A stretch of DNA of 64,000 nt from Pseudomonas sp. MN1F (GTDB lineage Bacteria > Pseudomonadota > Gammaproteobacteria > Pseudomonadales > Pseudomonadaceae): positions 1 through 64,000 of the forward strand of contig NZ_VZII01000005.1 in NCBI RefSeq assembly GCF_009391885.1, in the 5' to 3' direction. Shown here in pieces: positions 1 through 7,698 of this stretch. Below the pieces are notes generated by a model. That model was not told the DNA's origin. It ran no database searches and saw only the letters and a list, made by a program, of their open reading frames with translations. Numbering within the stretch: the first letter of the stretch is position 1; each line of letters opens with the position of its first letter. The translations under genes were made by a program, and so were the position numbers.

Positions 1-178
1 TTTCATCCATCAGGCCGATGATGGTCAGCTCTCTTACATAGCCCATCAACTCCGAGGCCTGCTCGCGGGCATCCCGGCAGGGAATGCCTGGCTCGATGCG
101 GAACAGCGGATGGGTCTGGTGTTCGCCTTGGAAGAAGGTGGTTTTGCCGACGGTGAATTGGGTGTCGTCTGTGCTCAT
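1..178 (-). CDS. DUF3077-type small protein (C-terminus beyond window)
   Basis: Minus-strand gene starting at ATG 178-176 with a purine-rich stretch (AGGAGAGG) just upstream; it runs off the left edge of the window after 59 codons. The visible protein begins MSTDDTQFTVGKTTFF and carries the block PGIPCRDAREQASELM, which matches the DUF3077 family of small Pseudomonas proteins (family knowledge; function unknown). It lies 39 bp downstream of another small Pseudomonas-specific gene on the same strand, so the two probably share a transcript. The end of the protein cannot be seen. Confidence 0.75.
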   Translation of the reverse strand, partial: MSTDDTQFTVGKTTFFQGEHQTHPLFRIEPGIPCRDAREQASELMGYVRELTIIGLMDE

Positions 179-217
179 CGATTCCTCTCCTGAAGTTGTC
201 GATTGCCTGTTATGGCT

Positions 218-499
218 TCAATGCAGGCTGGTAGACCGCTCCAGGGCCAGTGACAGCGCATCCGCCTGGCCCCAGGCAATCTGCATGGCGCGTAGCCCAT
301 TCACCAACGATTCACGGGTTTGATCATCTTCGATGGCGTCGAGGATTCGGTGGCAATGGTTGTAGGCGAGCATCAGGTAGTGGGTGACGTTCATCACCAC
401 GTGATCGATGGGCACGATGCCTTCGCTGACGGCGTTGGTGAGGGTCTTGTCGGAGGGTAGGTCGAAATGATGGGGTGGGTCGGGGACGATCTTTTTCAT
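218..499 (-). CDS. small uncharacterised Pseudomonas protein (MKKIVPDPP type)
   Basis: 93-residue protein. I chose ATG 499-497 because TTCAGGAG lies about 6 nt upstream; the longer frame from 583 would read through a hairpin and is probably untranslated leader. The N-terminus MKKIVPDPP is typical of small Pseudomonas proteins found next to DUF3077 genes (recognition, not a database hit); possibly a DUF6124-like family. It has no signal peptide or membrane segment; residues 45-90 look helical. Function unknown. The leader upstream is highly structured, which suggests post-transcriptional control. Confidence 0.7.
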   Translation of the reverse strand: MKKIVPDPPHHFDLPSDKTLTNAVSEGIVPIDHVVMNVTHYLMLAYNHCHRILDAIEDDQTRESLVNGLRAMQIAWGQADALSLALERSTSLH

Positions 500-688
500 A
501 AAGACTCCTGAACGCTTGGGACTGCCGCTTCCGTTTCCACAGGAAGGGCGGCAGCTGTACACGGAGTGGAAACCCGAGTGCATTCAGGAAAACTCGGTAG
601 GCACAGGCCTTCCGGGTACAGCCGCCATTAACGACAAACCCAAAATGCTTGATGCGGGTTTCCACACCCGATCGCTGAACTGCCAGCG
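500..688 (-). promoter_or_regulatory. structured 5' leader with alternative pairings
   Basis: The minus-strand leader of the 218-499 gene contains a hairpin 23 nt before the start codon (arms 522-532 and 542-554), and two small hairpins at 655-670 (CGGGT/ACCCG) and 673-688 (CGCTG/CAGCG). Bases 547-560 (GGCGGC..CTGTAC) can also pair with 616-626 (GTACAGCCGCC), which excludes the start-proximal hairpin. The motif GTGGAAA occurs in it more than once, in either orientation. The rest of the gene-free stretch (689-950) shows nothing I can name. Regulatory function is inferred from the pairing alone. Confidence 0.4.
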
Positions 689-950
689 ACCCAGAGAGGC
701 TAAAGGGCAGCGTATTCAGGAACAATCAGACGCGAGTCGACAGGGCTTGTAGGATATTTCCAGCCACATCATGCCGCCAGCCTCAACTTGTAGGACCCTT
801 CTGAAAATACAGTAGGAAGAGCCATACAGACCCGCGTTTATTCCGTTGCATCCCCTCGGAAGCCTCAAAGCCCATGCCATCCAACGCAGCGAAGTAGCGT
901 TCGCGCTCAAACTCAGGTATTGATGTGCGCGCTTTCATGAGGAGATCGTT

Positions 951-1340
951 GTGGAGTGGTACGAATCGTTGTTTCTGCAGGCCTGCGCCCATGTCATGAC
1001 TCTGGCGAAAATAGCCCAGCCTCGCACCCCGCAAGGTGCACTGAAGCTGAATGTCACCAGCACCTATGAGTTGGTGGAAGCCTACCAACGTGGTGTGACC
1101 CTGGCCTTCAACGCTAAGGAGTTGCAGCAGCACTTCGTCGAAGGCGCAGATTGCGCGCTGCTGATCCTGACGAGCGAACACCAGTTCACCAGCACGTTGC
1201 AAGACATCAAGCGCCAACACGATGTGGTGCTGAGTGCCTCGCTCGGGACCAAAATCCGGTCCAGCGATTTCGCAACTTATCACGTTGACGTTGCGCTCAT
1301 CCGCGCGACGAAAGCCGGTGCGATGGATATCGCCCACTAA
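951..1340 (+). CDS. hypothetical protein
   Basis: 129-residue protein starting at GTG 951, chosen because AGGAG lies at 940-944 with good spacing. No signal peptide or membrane segment; the protein reads as a small soluble alpha/beta domain (for example DCALLILTSEHQFTSTLQDI). I do not recognise the family. A 190-residue frame lies antisense to it (783-1355) but lacks a ribosome binding site. The gene ends just before a hairpin shared with convergent pyrF. It stands alone on its strand. Confidence 0.6.
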   Translation: MEWYESLFLQACAHVMTLAKIAQPRTPQGALKLNVTSTYELVEAYQRGVTLAFNAKELQQHFVEGADCALLILTSEHQFTSTLQDIKRQHDVVLSASLGTKIRSSDFATYHVDVALIRATKAGAMDIAH

Positions 1341-1342
1341 GC

Positions 1343-1365
1343 AAGGGCTGCTCACAGCAGCCCTT
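1343..1365. terminator. bidirectional hairpin between convergent genes
   Basis: Perfect 10-bp stem AAGGGCTGCT/AGCAGCCCTT with loop CAC, between the stop of the 951-1340 gene (plus) and the stop of pyrF (minus). There is no long U-tract, so its strength is uncertain. Confidence 0.6.
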
Positions 1366-1373
1366 CAACCAAA

Positions 1374-2075
1374 TTAGCCGCGGATCTCTGCCACCACAGC
1401 TGCCAGCGCCTGGGCCGGGTCCGCCGCTTTGCTGATCGGGCGGCCGATCACCAGGTAATCGGAACCTGCGTCCAGCGCCTGGCGCGGCGTCAGAATGCGG
1501 CGCTGGTCGTCCAGCGCGCTACCCGCCGGGCGAATGCCTGGAGTCACCAGTTGCAGGCCAGGGTGCGCAGCTTTCAACGCTGGCGCTTCCAGCGCCGAGC
1601 ACACCAGCCCGTCCATGCCGGCCTTTTCGGCCAGCGCAGCCAGGCGCAGCACCTGCTCCTGCGGGTCCACGTCCAGACCAATACCCGCCAGGTCTTCGCG
1701 CTCCATGCTGGTCAGCACGGTAACGCCGATCAGCAACGGCTGCGGGCCGCTGCGCTTGGCCAGCTCATCACGGCAGGCCGCCATCATGCGCAGGCCGCCG
1801 GAGCAGTGGACGTTGACCATCCACACACCCATTTCTGCAGCAGCCTTCACAGCCATGGCGGTGGTGTTAGGGATATCGTGGAACTTGAGGTCGAGGAACA
1901 CCTCGAAGCCCTTTTCGCACAGGGTCTCGACAATGCCGGCAGCGCTGCTGGTGAACAACTCTTTGCCAACCTTCACCCGGCACAGAGCAGGATCGAGCTG
2001 GTCGGCCAGCTTGAGGGCGGCATCACGGGTTGGGAAATCCAGGGCGACGATCAGGGGCGTCTGGCAGGCGGACAT
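1374..2075 (-). CDS. pyrF: orotidine 5'-phosphate decarboxylase
   Basis: 233-residue enzyme, normal length for bacterial PyrF, which decarboxylates OMP to UMP in the cytosol (last step of pyrimidine synthesis). The catalytic motif DLKFHDIP is at residues 62-69, with the substrate-binding N-terminus PLIVALDFP at 7-15 and the phosphate-binding C-terminal segment TPGIRP...YLVIGRPI. Start ATG 2075-2073 ([10 protein letters not shown]); the frame is open further upstream to 2153, but that stretch lacks family similarity and overlaps the upstream promoter region. Monocistronic, ending in the hairpin at 1343-1365. Confidence 0.97.
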   Translation of the reverse strand: MSACQTPLIVALDFPTRDAALKLADQLDPALCRVKVGKELFTSSAAGIVETLCEKGFEVFLDLKFHDIPNTTAMAVKAAAEMGVWMVNVHCSGGLRMMAACRDELAKRSGPQPLLIGVTVLTSMEREDLAGIGLDVDPQEQVLRLAALAEKAGMDGLVCSALEAPALKAAHPGLQLVTPGIRPAGSALDDQRRILTPRQALDAGSDYLVIGRPISKAADPAQALAAVVAEIRG

Positions 2076-2158
2076 GGTCAAGGTCTCTTTGGTAATTCGT
2101 AAACGGCGCGCATTGTAAACGAAGTGAGCGTGCCTTTGGGGCCAGGGCGCCATCAGAA

Positions 2159-2187
2159 TTGGCCCAGACAGGTACGGCTCCTATAAT
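2159..2187 (+). promoter_or_regulatory. sigma70-like promoter for the DUF2897 gene
   Basis: TTGGCC at 2159-2164 and a perfect TATAAT at 2182-2187, separated by 17 bp, 72 bp before the ATG at 2259. Strong match to the consensus by inspection. Confidence 0.6.
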
Positions 2188-2258
2188 TGAACCAACGGAT
2201 AAGGCCATCGCTCAAAATTTGTACAAGCGAAACCTTCAAAGCGCATAGGAGAACGACA

Positions 2259-2426
2259 ATGCCCTGGTATGCCTGGCTGATACTCATCATAGCCCTCGGC
2301 TCGATCGTGGGCGGGTTGATGATGTTGCGCGATACAGCGAAAAAGCTGCCGCTGACGGAAGAACAGCTGCGCAAAGTGCATGAACGCAATGCCGAGGCGG
2401 ATGCCAAGGATGCGCAGGACCGGTAA
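2259..2426 (+). CDS. DUF2897 family membrane peptide
   Basis: 55-residue protein MPWYAWLILIIALGSIV... with one N-terminal transmembrane helix (residues 4-24, ending GGLMML) and a charged cytoplasmic tail rich in Lys, Glu and Asp. Start ATG 2259 is supported by AGGAGA at 2247-2252; an open frame from 2187 lacks a binding site. Matches the gamma-proteobacterial DUF2897 family (unknown function). It has its own promoter at 2159-2187 and lies convergent with the ComEA-like gene. Confidence 0.85.
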   Translation: MPWYAWLILIIALGSIVGGLMMLRDTAKKLPLTEEQLRKVHERNAEADAKDAQDR

Positions 2427-2477
2427 GCTGCAGGCGGTGACGCCGGGGCAGACAGTTGCCAGCCCCGGCCAGCTACC

Positions 2478-2810
2478 CTACTCCACGACCAACTTGCCCC
2501 GGTTGCGCTCCAGCAGCGCATTGCCTATTCCTTTGATCTCCAGCAGTTCATCTACCGAAGCGAACGGCCCGTTGGCATCCCGATAAGCCACGATCGCTTC
2601 GGCCTTCGCTTTGCCAATGCCATTGAGTTCCTTTTGCAAGGTCGGCGCATCTGCGGTGTTCAGGTTCAACATGCCGGATGGCGCTTGTACCTGGCTTACC
2701 ATCGGCACCGGCTCTTTCGGAGCGGCGCCTGTTGCAGGCGCGGCGCTGAGTGAAAAGGACAAGCCGGCAAACAGCGGCAACAGCAGGTAATTGAGGACGG
2801 TATTACGCAT
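2478..2810 (-). CDS. ComEA-like helix-hairpin-helix protein
   Basis: 110-residue exported protein. Residues 1-24 form a signal peptide (MRNTVLNYLLLPLFAGLSFSLSA), followed by a Pro/Ala linker and a ComEA-type double helix-hairpin-helix domain from residue 47: LNLNTADAPTLQKELNGIG...KAEAIVAYRDANGPF...LLEIKGIG. The family binds double-stranded DNA in the periplasm and aids DNA uptake in competent bacteria; the role in pseudomonads is not settled. Start ATG 2810-2808 places the signal peptide correctly; a frame open to 2864 is upstream leader. It marks the pyrF-side border of the O-antigen locus. Confidence 0.9.
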   Translation of the reverse strand: MRNTVLNYLLLPLFAGLSFSLSAAPATGAAPKEPVPMVSQVQAPSGMLNLNTADAPTLQKELNGIGKAKAEAIVAYRDANGPFASVDELLEIKGIGNALLERNRGKLVVE

Positions 2811-2942
2811 GAAGGTCACTCCTGTGAGTTGAGTTTGAAAGCAGCAAGATCCTTGGCTGCCCACTCAAGCTAGCGGCTCACAGGCCATTCTCCCAGCGTT
2901 TGTCGCAAGGGAATGGTAACCAGATTAGACGTCACAGCATGT

Positions 2943-2982
2943 TGCACGCCCGCCAGGTAAAACATCCCACAGCGGGCGTGCA
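2943..2982 (-). terminator. hairpin downstream of rmlA
   Basis: 11-bp perfect stem TGCACGCCCGC/GCGGGCGTGCA (2943-2953, 2972-2982) with an 18-nt loop, just past the stop of rmlA. No U-tract; it may act as a terminator or 3' stabiliser. Confidence 0.4.
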
Positions 2983-2996
2983 CAGTCCCTTCAGCG

Positions 2997-3890
2997 TCAG
3001 AAGATTGTGTCGCGCAGCACCCGTTGCAGGTACTGACCGTAGCCATTCTTCATCAGGGGTGCGGCCAGCTTTTCCAGCTGCGCAGCGTCAATCCAGCGCT
3101 GACGGTAGGCAACCTCTTCAGGGCAAGCGACTTTCAGGCCCTGGCGGCGTTCGATGGTGGCGATGAAACCGCTGGCTTCGAGCAGCGAATCATGGGTGCC
3201 GGTATCCAACCAGGCATAGCCCCGCCCCATCACCTCGACAGACAATTGCTCGCGCTCAAGGTACAGGCGGTTGAGGTCGGTGATCTCCAGCTCGCCGCGA
3301 GGCGAAGGCTTGAGCCCCTTGGCCATCTCGATCACGTCCTGGTCGTAGAAATACAAGCCGGTGACCGCGTAGTTGGACTTGGGCTGGAGCGGTTTCTCTT
3401 CCAGGCTGATGGCCTTGCCGCGGTTGTCGAACTCGACCACACCATAACGCTCAGGGTCGGTCACGTGGTAGGCGAAGACACTTGCTCCCTGATCACGGCC
3501 CATCGCATCGAACAGCAGCGTCTGGAAGTCATGGCCGTAATAGATATTGTCGCCCAGCACCAGTGCCGATAGGTCGTTACCGATGAAGTCTTCACCAATG
3601 ATGAAAGCCTGCGCAAGGCCGTCCGGCGATGGTTGTACGGCATAGGTGATGTTGATGCCCCACTTGTGGCCATCGCCCAGCAACTGCTCAAAACGCGGCG
3701 TGTCCTGCGGGGTGGAGATGATCAGGATGTCACGAATGCCCGCCAGCATCAGCGTGGTCAGCGGGTAGTAGATCATCGGTTTATCGTAGACCGGCAGCAA
3801 TTGCTTGGAGATTGCCAGTGTGGCCGGGTGCAGGCGCGTGCCCGAACCGCCTGCCAGAATGATGCCTTTGCGTTGCTTGAGTGTGCTCAT
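2997..3890 (-). CDS. rmlA: glucose-1-phosphate thymidylyltransferase
   Basis: 297-residue RmlA (RfbA), full length. It makes dTDP-glucose from glucose-1-phosphate and dTTP. The nucleotide-binding signature GGSGTRL is at residues 14-20, with the conserved blocks [23 protein letters not shown] and [20 protein letters not shown]. Start ATG 3890-3888 overlaps the stop of rmlB by 4 nt (ATGA), indicating translational coupling. rmlC and rmlD are absent from the window, so here the dTDP-4-keto-6-deoxyglucose made by RmlA/RmlB may feed the aminotransferase at 17.1-18.3 kb. Confidence 0.97.
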   Translation of the reverse strand: MSTLKQRKGIILAGGSGTRLHPATLAISKQLLPVYDKPMIYYPLTTLMLAGIRDILIISTPQDTPRFEQLLGDGHKWGINITYAVQPSPDGLAQAFIIGEDFIGNDLSALVLGDNIYYGHDFQTLLFDAMGRDQGASVFAYHVTDPERYGVVEFDNRGKAISLEEKPLQPKSNYAVTGLYFYDQDVIEMAKGLKPSPRGELEITDLNRLYLEREQLSVEVMGRGYAWLDTGTHDSLLEASGFIATIERRQGLKVACPEEVAYRQRWIDAAQLEKLAAPLMKNGYGQYLQRVLRDTIF

Positions 3891-4969
3891 TTGTCGTGCT
3901 TCCCTGAACGGCAGCTGTAGTTCTTTTCTACCCATTCCCGATAACTGCCTGACTGCACGCCCTCGACCCATGCAGCATTGTCCAGGTACCACTGCACTGT
4001 CTTGCGAATACCGGTTTCAAACGTTTCGCTCGGTTTCCAGCCTAGCTCGCGCTCGAGCTTGCGGGCATCGATGGCATAGCGTCGATCATGCCCCGGACGG
4101 TCGGCAACATAGCTGATCTGATCCGCATAGGGCTTGCCGTCAGCCCGTGGGCGGAGTTCATCGAGCAAGGAACAGACGCGCTCGACGATCTCCAGATTAG
4201 GTTTCTCGTTCCAGCCACCGACGTTGTAAACCTCGCCCACCATACCAGCCTCAAGCACCCGGCGAATGGCGCTGCAATGGTCCTTGACGTAAAGCCAGTC
4301 GCGAATTTGCTGACCATCACCGTACACCGGCAGCGCTTTGCCAGCCAACGCGTTGACGATCATCAGCGGAATGAGCTTTTCCGGAAAGTGCAGTGGCCCG
4401 TAGTTGTTTGAGCAGTTCGTGGTCAGCACGGGCAAGCCGTAAGTGTGGTGGTAGGAGCGTACCAGGTGATCGCTGGCCGCCTTGCTCGCCGAGTAGGGGC
4501 TGTTGGGCTGGTACTGATGGGTTTCGGTGAACGCCGGCTCACCGGCCTTGAGCGAGCCGTACACCTCATCGGTGGACACATGCAGAAACCGGAACGAATC
4601 CCGCCTAACACCCTCAAGCCCCTGCCAATAGCTGCGTACCGCCTCGAGCAACTGGAAGGTTCCGACCACGTTGGTTTCGACGAATGCCTGCGGACCGTGA
4701 ATGGAGCGGTCGACATGCGACTCGGCGGCAAAGTTGAGCACCGCACGCGGTTGATACTCGGCCAGTAGCCGCTGCAGCAGCGGACCGTCGCCGATATCCC
4801 CGTGCACGAACACATGCTGCGGATTGCCCTGCAGGCTAGCCAGGCTTTGCAGATTGCCAGCGTAGGTCAGTTTGTCGAGGTTGATGAGGGTTTCGCCCGA
4901 TTGGTTCATCCAATCCAGCACGAAGTTCGCACCGATAAAGCCGGCGCCGCCGGTAACCAGGATAGTCAT
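3887..4969 (-). CDS. rmlB: dTDP-glucose 4,6-dehydratase
   Basis: 360-residue extended short-chain dehydrogenase. It converts dTDP-glucose to dTDP-4-keto-6-deoxyglucose. TGGAGFIG at residues 6-13 binds NAD; STDEVYG at 132-138 and Y159-xxx-K163 (YSASK) form the catalytic centre. First gene of a two-gene unit rmlBA on the minus strand with a 4-nt overlap. The product is the branch point to rhamnose, Qui4N or Fuc4N; with a WecE-type aminotransferase in the locus and no rmlCD, the Fuc4N branch is favoured (inference). Confidence 0.97.
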   Translation of the reverse strand: MTILVTGGAGFIGANFVLDWMNQSGETLINLDKLTYAGNLQSLASLQGNPQHVFVHGDIGDGPLLQRLLAEYQPRAVLNFAAESHVDRSIHGPQAFVETNVVGTFQLLEAVRSYWQGLEGVRRDSFRFLHVSTDEVYGSLKAGEPAFTETHQYQPNSPYSASKAASDHLVRSYHHTYGLPVLTTNCSNNYGPLHFPEKLIPLMIVNALAGKALPVYGDGQQIRDWLYVKDHCSAIRRVLEAGMVGEVYNVGGWNEKPNLEIVERVCSLLDELRPRADGKPYADQISYVADRPGHDRRYAIDARKLERELGWKPSETFETGIRKTVQWYLDNAAWVEGVQSGSYREWVEKNYSCRSGKHDK

Positions 4970-5152
4970 GGGTTCAGGTCGGTCTCATGCGGTCGGTAGA
5001 AAGGATGCTGTAAGTGTAAACGAGATCATTGAAAGCGTTATCGGCTAGGGTACCCCGTGGCTTGAGGGTAAGCGCTCCATGAACCCCACATTCAAAGCGC
5101 TCAGTTGATCGCCGATGCCGTGCTCCCGATTTCTTTCTGGAGCCCGCACGCC

Positions 5153-5258
5153 ATGATGCGTCCCGACGCCAAAGTCGAAAAGGTCTATCTCTACCCCAAG
5201 CCCGTCGACTTCCGAAAATCCATTGATGGTTTGGCGGCGCTGGTCGAGTTGGACATTA
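5153..5258 (+). pseudogene. tnpB: IS66 orf2 (TnpB) N-terminal fragment
   Basis: 35 codons from ATG 5153: MMRPDAKVEKVYLYPKPVDF followed by RKSIDGLAALVELDI, the characteristic start of the IS66 accessory protein TnpB. It is cut at 5258 by the left end of the IS5-type element. Non-functional remnant. Confidence 0.85.
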
Positions 5259-6202
5259 GGCTCTGTACGAAATCCCGAGAAACCCAATCGCCGCGCCTTG
5301 AACGCAGAGATTTTATAGAGTCCCCCGCCATCGACGGAAATGAATTCTGTGATGGCAAAGCGTTACCAACTCTCGGACGAGGCTTGGGGTTTGGTCTCCG
5401 ATCTCTTCATCGAAACCCATGGCCGAGGGCGCCCGCGCCTTAGCGACCGACTGATGCTCGATGGCGTGCTCTGGGTGCTCTGTTCGGGGGCTGCGTGGCG
5501 GGACATGCCGGAGCGCTTCGGCCCGTGGTCAACGGTGTATCAAAGGTTTCGGGGTTGGCGAAATCAGGGCACATTCGATCAGATGCTCAAACGTCTGCAC
5601 CTGAGATTGAATGAGCAGGGTTTGATCGATCTGCAAACCTGGATGATCGACTCAACCGCAGTACGTGCAACCCGAGCCTCATCTGGCGCTCGGAAAAAAG
5701 GGGGCCTGACGAGCCTGCCGATCACGCTCTAGGCCGCAGTCGCGGCGGCATGACAACCAAGATCCACATGCTCTGCGACGCCAACGAGTCCCCGTTGAGC
5801 TTCCTTCTCTCTGGCGGTCAAGCCAGTGACATCAGCTACGCCCAGCCTCTGCTGGACGGCGTCAGCATTCCCTCGAGCCTGCGTGGTCGCCCGCGTAAAC
5901 GCTGTAAATGGCTGCTTGCCGACAAGGGCTACGACGCCGAAGCGCTACGCCGCTACTGCGATCAATATCGGATGCAGCCTGTCATCCCGCTACGCTCAAT
6001 GAAGCGCAAGCCCAAACCTGGCTTACCCAGACTGTTTGATCTGCCCAAGTACCGGCAGCGCAACATCATCGAGCGCATGTTTGGCTGGCCGAAAGAGAAT
6101 CGCAGGATCGTGACTCGCTTCGACAAGCTTGCGAAAAGCTATGCCGCCGTCTCACTGGCTTGTTCCATGCGGTGTATGCGACAACTCTTTTCGTACAGAG
6201 CC
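5259..6202 (+). mobile_element. IS5/IS427-type insertion sequence, 944 bp
   Basis: Bounded by 14-bp perfect terminal inverted repeats GGCTCTGTACGAAA (5259-5272, and inverse at 6189-6202) and flanked by TA on both sides (5257-5258, 6203-6204), the target duplication typical of the IS427 group. Contains one transposase split into two frames. Inserted exactly at the deletion junction of an IS66 remnant. Confidence 0.92.
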
Positions 6203-6250
6203 TACGAAGCCCTGCTGCCGTGGAACTGCTTGCCAGAAATGCCACGGTAA
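5352..6250 (+). CDS. IS5-family (IS427 group) transposase, two frames joined by -1 frameshift
   Basis: The first frame (5352-5732, MAKRYQLSDEAW...) carries the N-terminal DUF4096-like domain and the first catalytic Asp in MIDSTAVRAT. The second frame (stop at 6250) carries LADKGYD and ERMFGWPKENRR, completing a DDE triad. The frames are offset by -1 and meet at AAAAAAGGGGG (5694-5704), a slippage signal used by this group; after the shift the protein reads PDEPADHALGRSRGG. The second frame has no stop inside the element: it reads past the right end (SYRA) into the IS66 tnpC tail, adding YEALLPWNCLPEMPR. An alternative start is ATG 5340. Confidence 0.88.
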
Positions 6251-6390
6251 ACCATTAACCCATAGTTGGCCAGGTGGGGTTCATGGATCGCGTACGGGCG
6301 AAGTTTTAAAACGTTCGGACTCCAGACGCTTGAGCCAGAGACAGAAGCCGTTTCGCTGGTAAGTAGGCCGCCACTCATTCACCCATCAAC

Positions 6391-7605
6391 TCAACCGCGA
6401 AGAAGCCTGATGATAAAAAACAGCCCTAGAGCCATTAAATAGAAAACCAGCGCATTAAGAATATACATCTCACCATACCAAATCCAGTGCATGACGGACG
6501 AAGCGCAAAGCATGTAGAGAAGTGTGCGCAGATAATCATTCTCGCGAAAGCCCGAGTCAATCAGCCGCAAAAAACATACACTAATAAAACCATTCATGAA
6601 AACACCGAACAGCCCAAAGTTCTCAAATGCGACACCAGCAACGTGAATACCCCCCATGCCAGTAATAATATACCAGAGAGCAGGGTTATCCACCGTGATT
6701 GGCTTCATCATCCCGAACAGCGAATAGACTGGCGATGGAGCCAATGAAAGAAACATATCGATGTAAGTTTGGCCATATCGCAGATGTTCTCCATCCCAGA
6801 AGTACGTCAACTGCTCCACAAGAGGCAAAATCACCGCATTCCAGGAGTTAAACAGGAAAAACTGCTCGATATTGTCTGCTGTCAGAACAATATCCATCCG
6901 AACCATGGAAATCACCACACCACTCGACAACAGCAGCAACATGAAAAGGCTGACGAAGAACAGTGTTTTCAGCTTGATCAAACTGCTATAGCGATACATA
7001 AGCCCGAGTATGCAGGCGACGAAGAGCACAACAAAGTCCCTATCCCCTGTCATTGCATTTGCAACGCAGTAGGACAGCACCAGCAGCACAGATGCGACTG
7101 TTATCAGCCGGGACGGATAAACCAAGGCCAAGGCGACCACAGCAATGATGGAAAATACCATCACCGACTCAGTCCCTGTAAACGCCTCGAGCATTGAGTC
7201 TATATTAACGAACCGATAGCCAATAAGCATGACACAGGCCACAAAGAATAGTGCGCCTGCCGCTTTGAAGTCCGCAGGTGAAAAAAAACCGCTCCGCTGT
7301 GGCCCCAGACTACTCACGCTCCTCACGGGCGCCAGGAGCGAAAGGAGGTAGGCCAATAATCCACCAACAACGCCAATGCTCCATACCAGCGAAAGCCTCA
7401 GCACAAAAGCATCATCTACGGAGAAATCATACCCACCTATTGGCCACAACGTGACCGTTTCACTCCACAAGCAGCTTATGAGACCGAGAAAAGGCACCGA
7501 ATAACAGACAGTATACAGCGCTATCAAATATTTTTTGGACAGCAGGCACATAATGCACTGCGAGACCAAAATCACCAAACACATCAAAACCAGCAATATG
7601 ATCAT
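6391..7605 (-). CDS. wzy: O-antigen polymerase-like membrane protein (Wzy candidate)
   Basis: 404-residue, very hydrophobic protein with about ten to twelve predicted membrane helices and a larger polar loop around residues 265-330 (YFWDGEHLRYGQTYIDMFLS), the usual Wzy architecture. Wzy joins undecaprenyl-linked O-units in the periplasmic face of the inner membrane. Start ATG 7605 (MIILLVLM) with TTAGGATT upstream; the frame is open to 7671. Wzy proteins diverge strongly, so the call rests on topology and on the neighbours wzx, wbpP and wbpO. It is the last gene of its minus-strand run and looks more AT-rich than the core genes. Confidence 0.75.
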   Translation of the reverse strand: MIILLVLMCLVILVSQCIMCLLSKKYLIALYTVCYSVPFLGLISCLWSETVTLWPIGGYDFSVDDAFVLRLSLVWSIGVVGGLLAYLLSLLAPVRSVSSLGPQRSGFFSPADFKAAGALFFVACVMLIGYRFVNIDSMLEAFTGTESVMVFSIIAVVALALVYPSRLITVASVLLVLSYCVANAMTGDRDFVVLFVACILGLMYRYSSLIKLKTLFFVSLFMLLLLSSGVVISMVRMDIVLTADNIEQFFLFNSWNAVILPLVEQLTYFWDGEHLRYGQTYIDMFLSLAPSPVYSLFGMMKPITVDNPALWYIITGMGGIHVAGVAFENFGLFGVFMNGFISVCFLRLIDSGFRENDYLRTLLYMLCASSVMHWIWYGEMYILNALVFYLMALGLFFIIRLLRG

Positions 7606-7698
7606 AATCCTAATCCAACAAAGTCCTGGAGCCCAACCAGCAGGCGAGCTCGACAGTCGCCCCCTCCCCAAGCATCCGGTTCACCCATTCCCAGTCAT

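Larger units (their letters stand above)
5068..6295 (+). mobile_element. IS66-family deletion derivative interrupted by an IS5-type element
   Basis: Left terminal repeat starts at 5068 (GTAAGCGCTCCATGAACCCC) and its imperfect inverse ends at 6295 (reverse complement GTACGCGATCCATGAACCCC). Between them only the first 35 codons of the IS66 orf2 (tnpB) and the last codons of tnpC remain, so before the second insertion this was a roughly 280-bp internally deleted IS66. No 8-bp target duplication flanks it (GCTTGAGG versus GGGCGAAG), suggesting rearrangement after insertion. A related left end lies at 30294 in the same orientation. Confidence 0.8.

Noticed and set aside
324..725. 133-residue minus-strand frame in the leader of the 218-499 gene
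   Set aside because: Very basic, low-complexity composition and it overlaps the hairpins and the start of the better supported gene.
783..1355. 190-residue minus-strand frame antisense to the 951-1340 gene, and its last 51 codons (ATG 938) as a separate small gene
   Set aside because: No ribosome binding site before either start, while the plus-strand gene has AGGAG at proper spacing. The C-terminal 51 residues look protein-like, so this is the less certain of the two choices.
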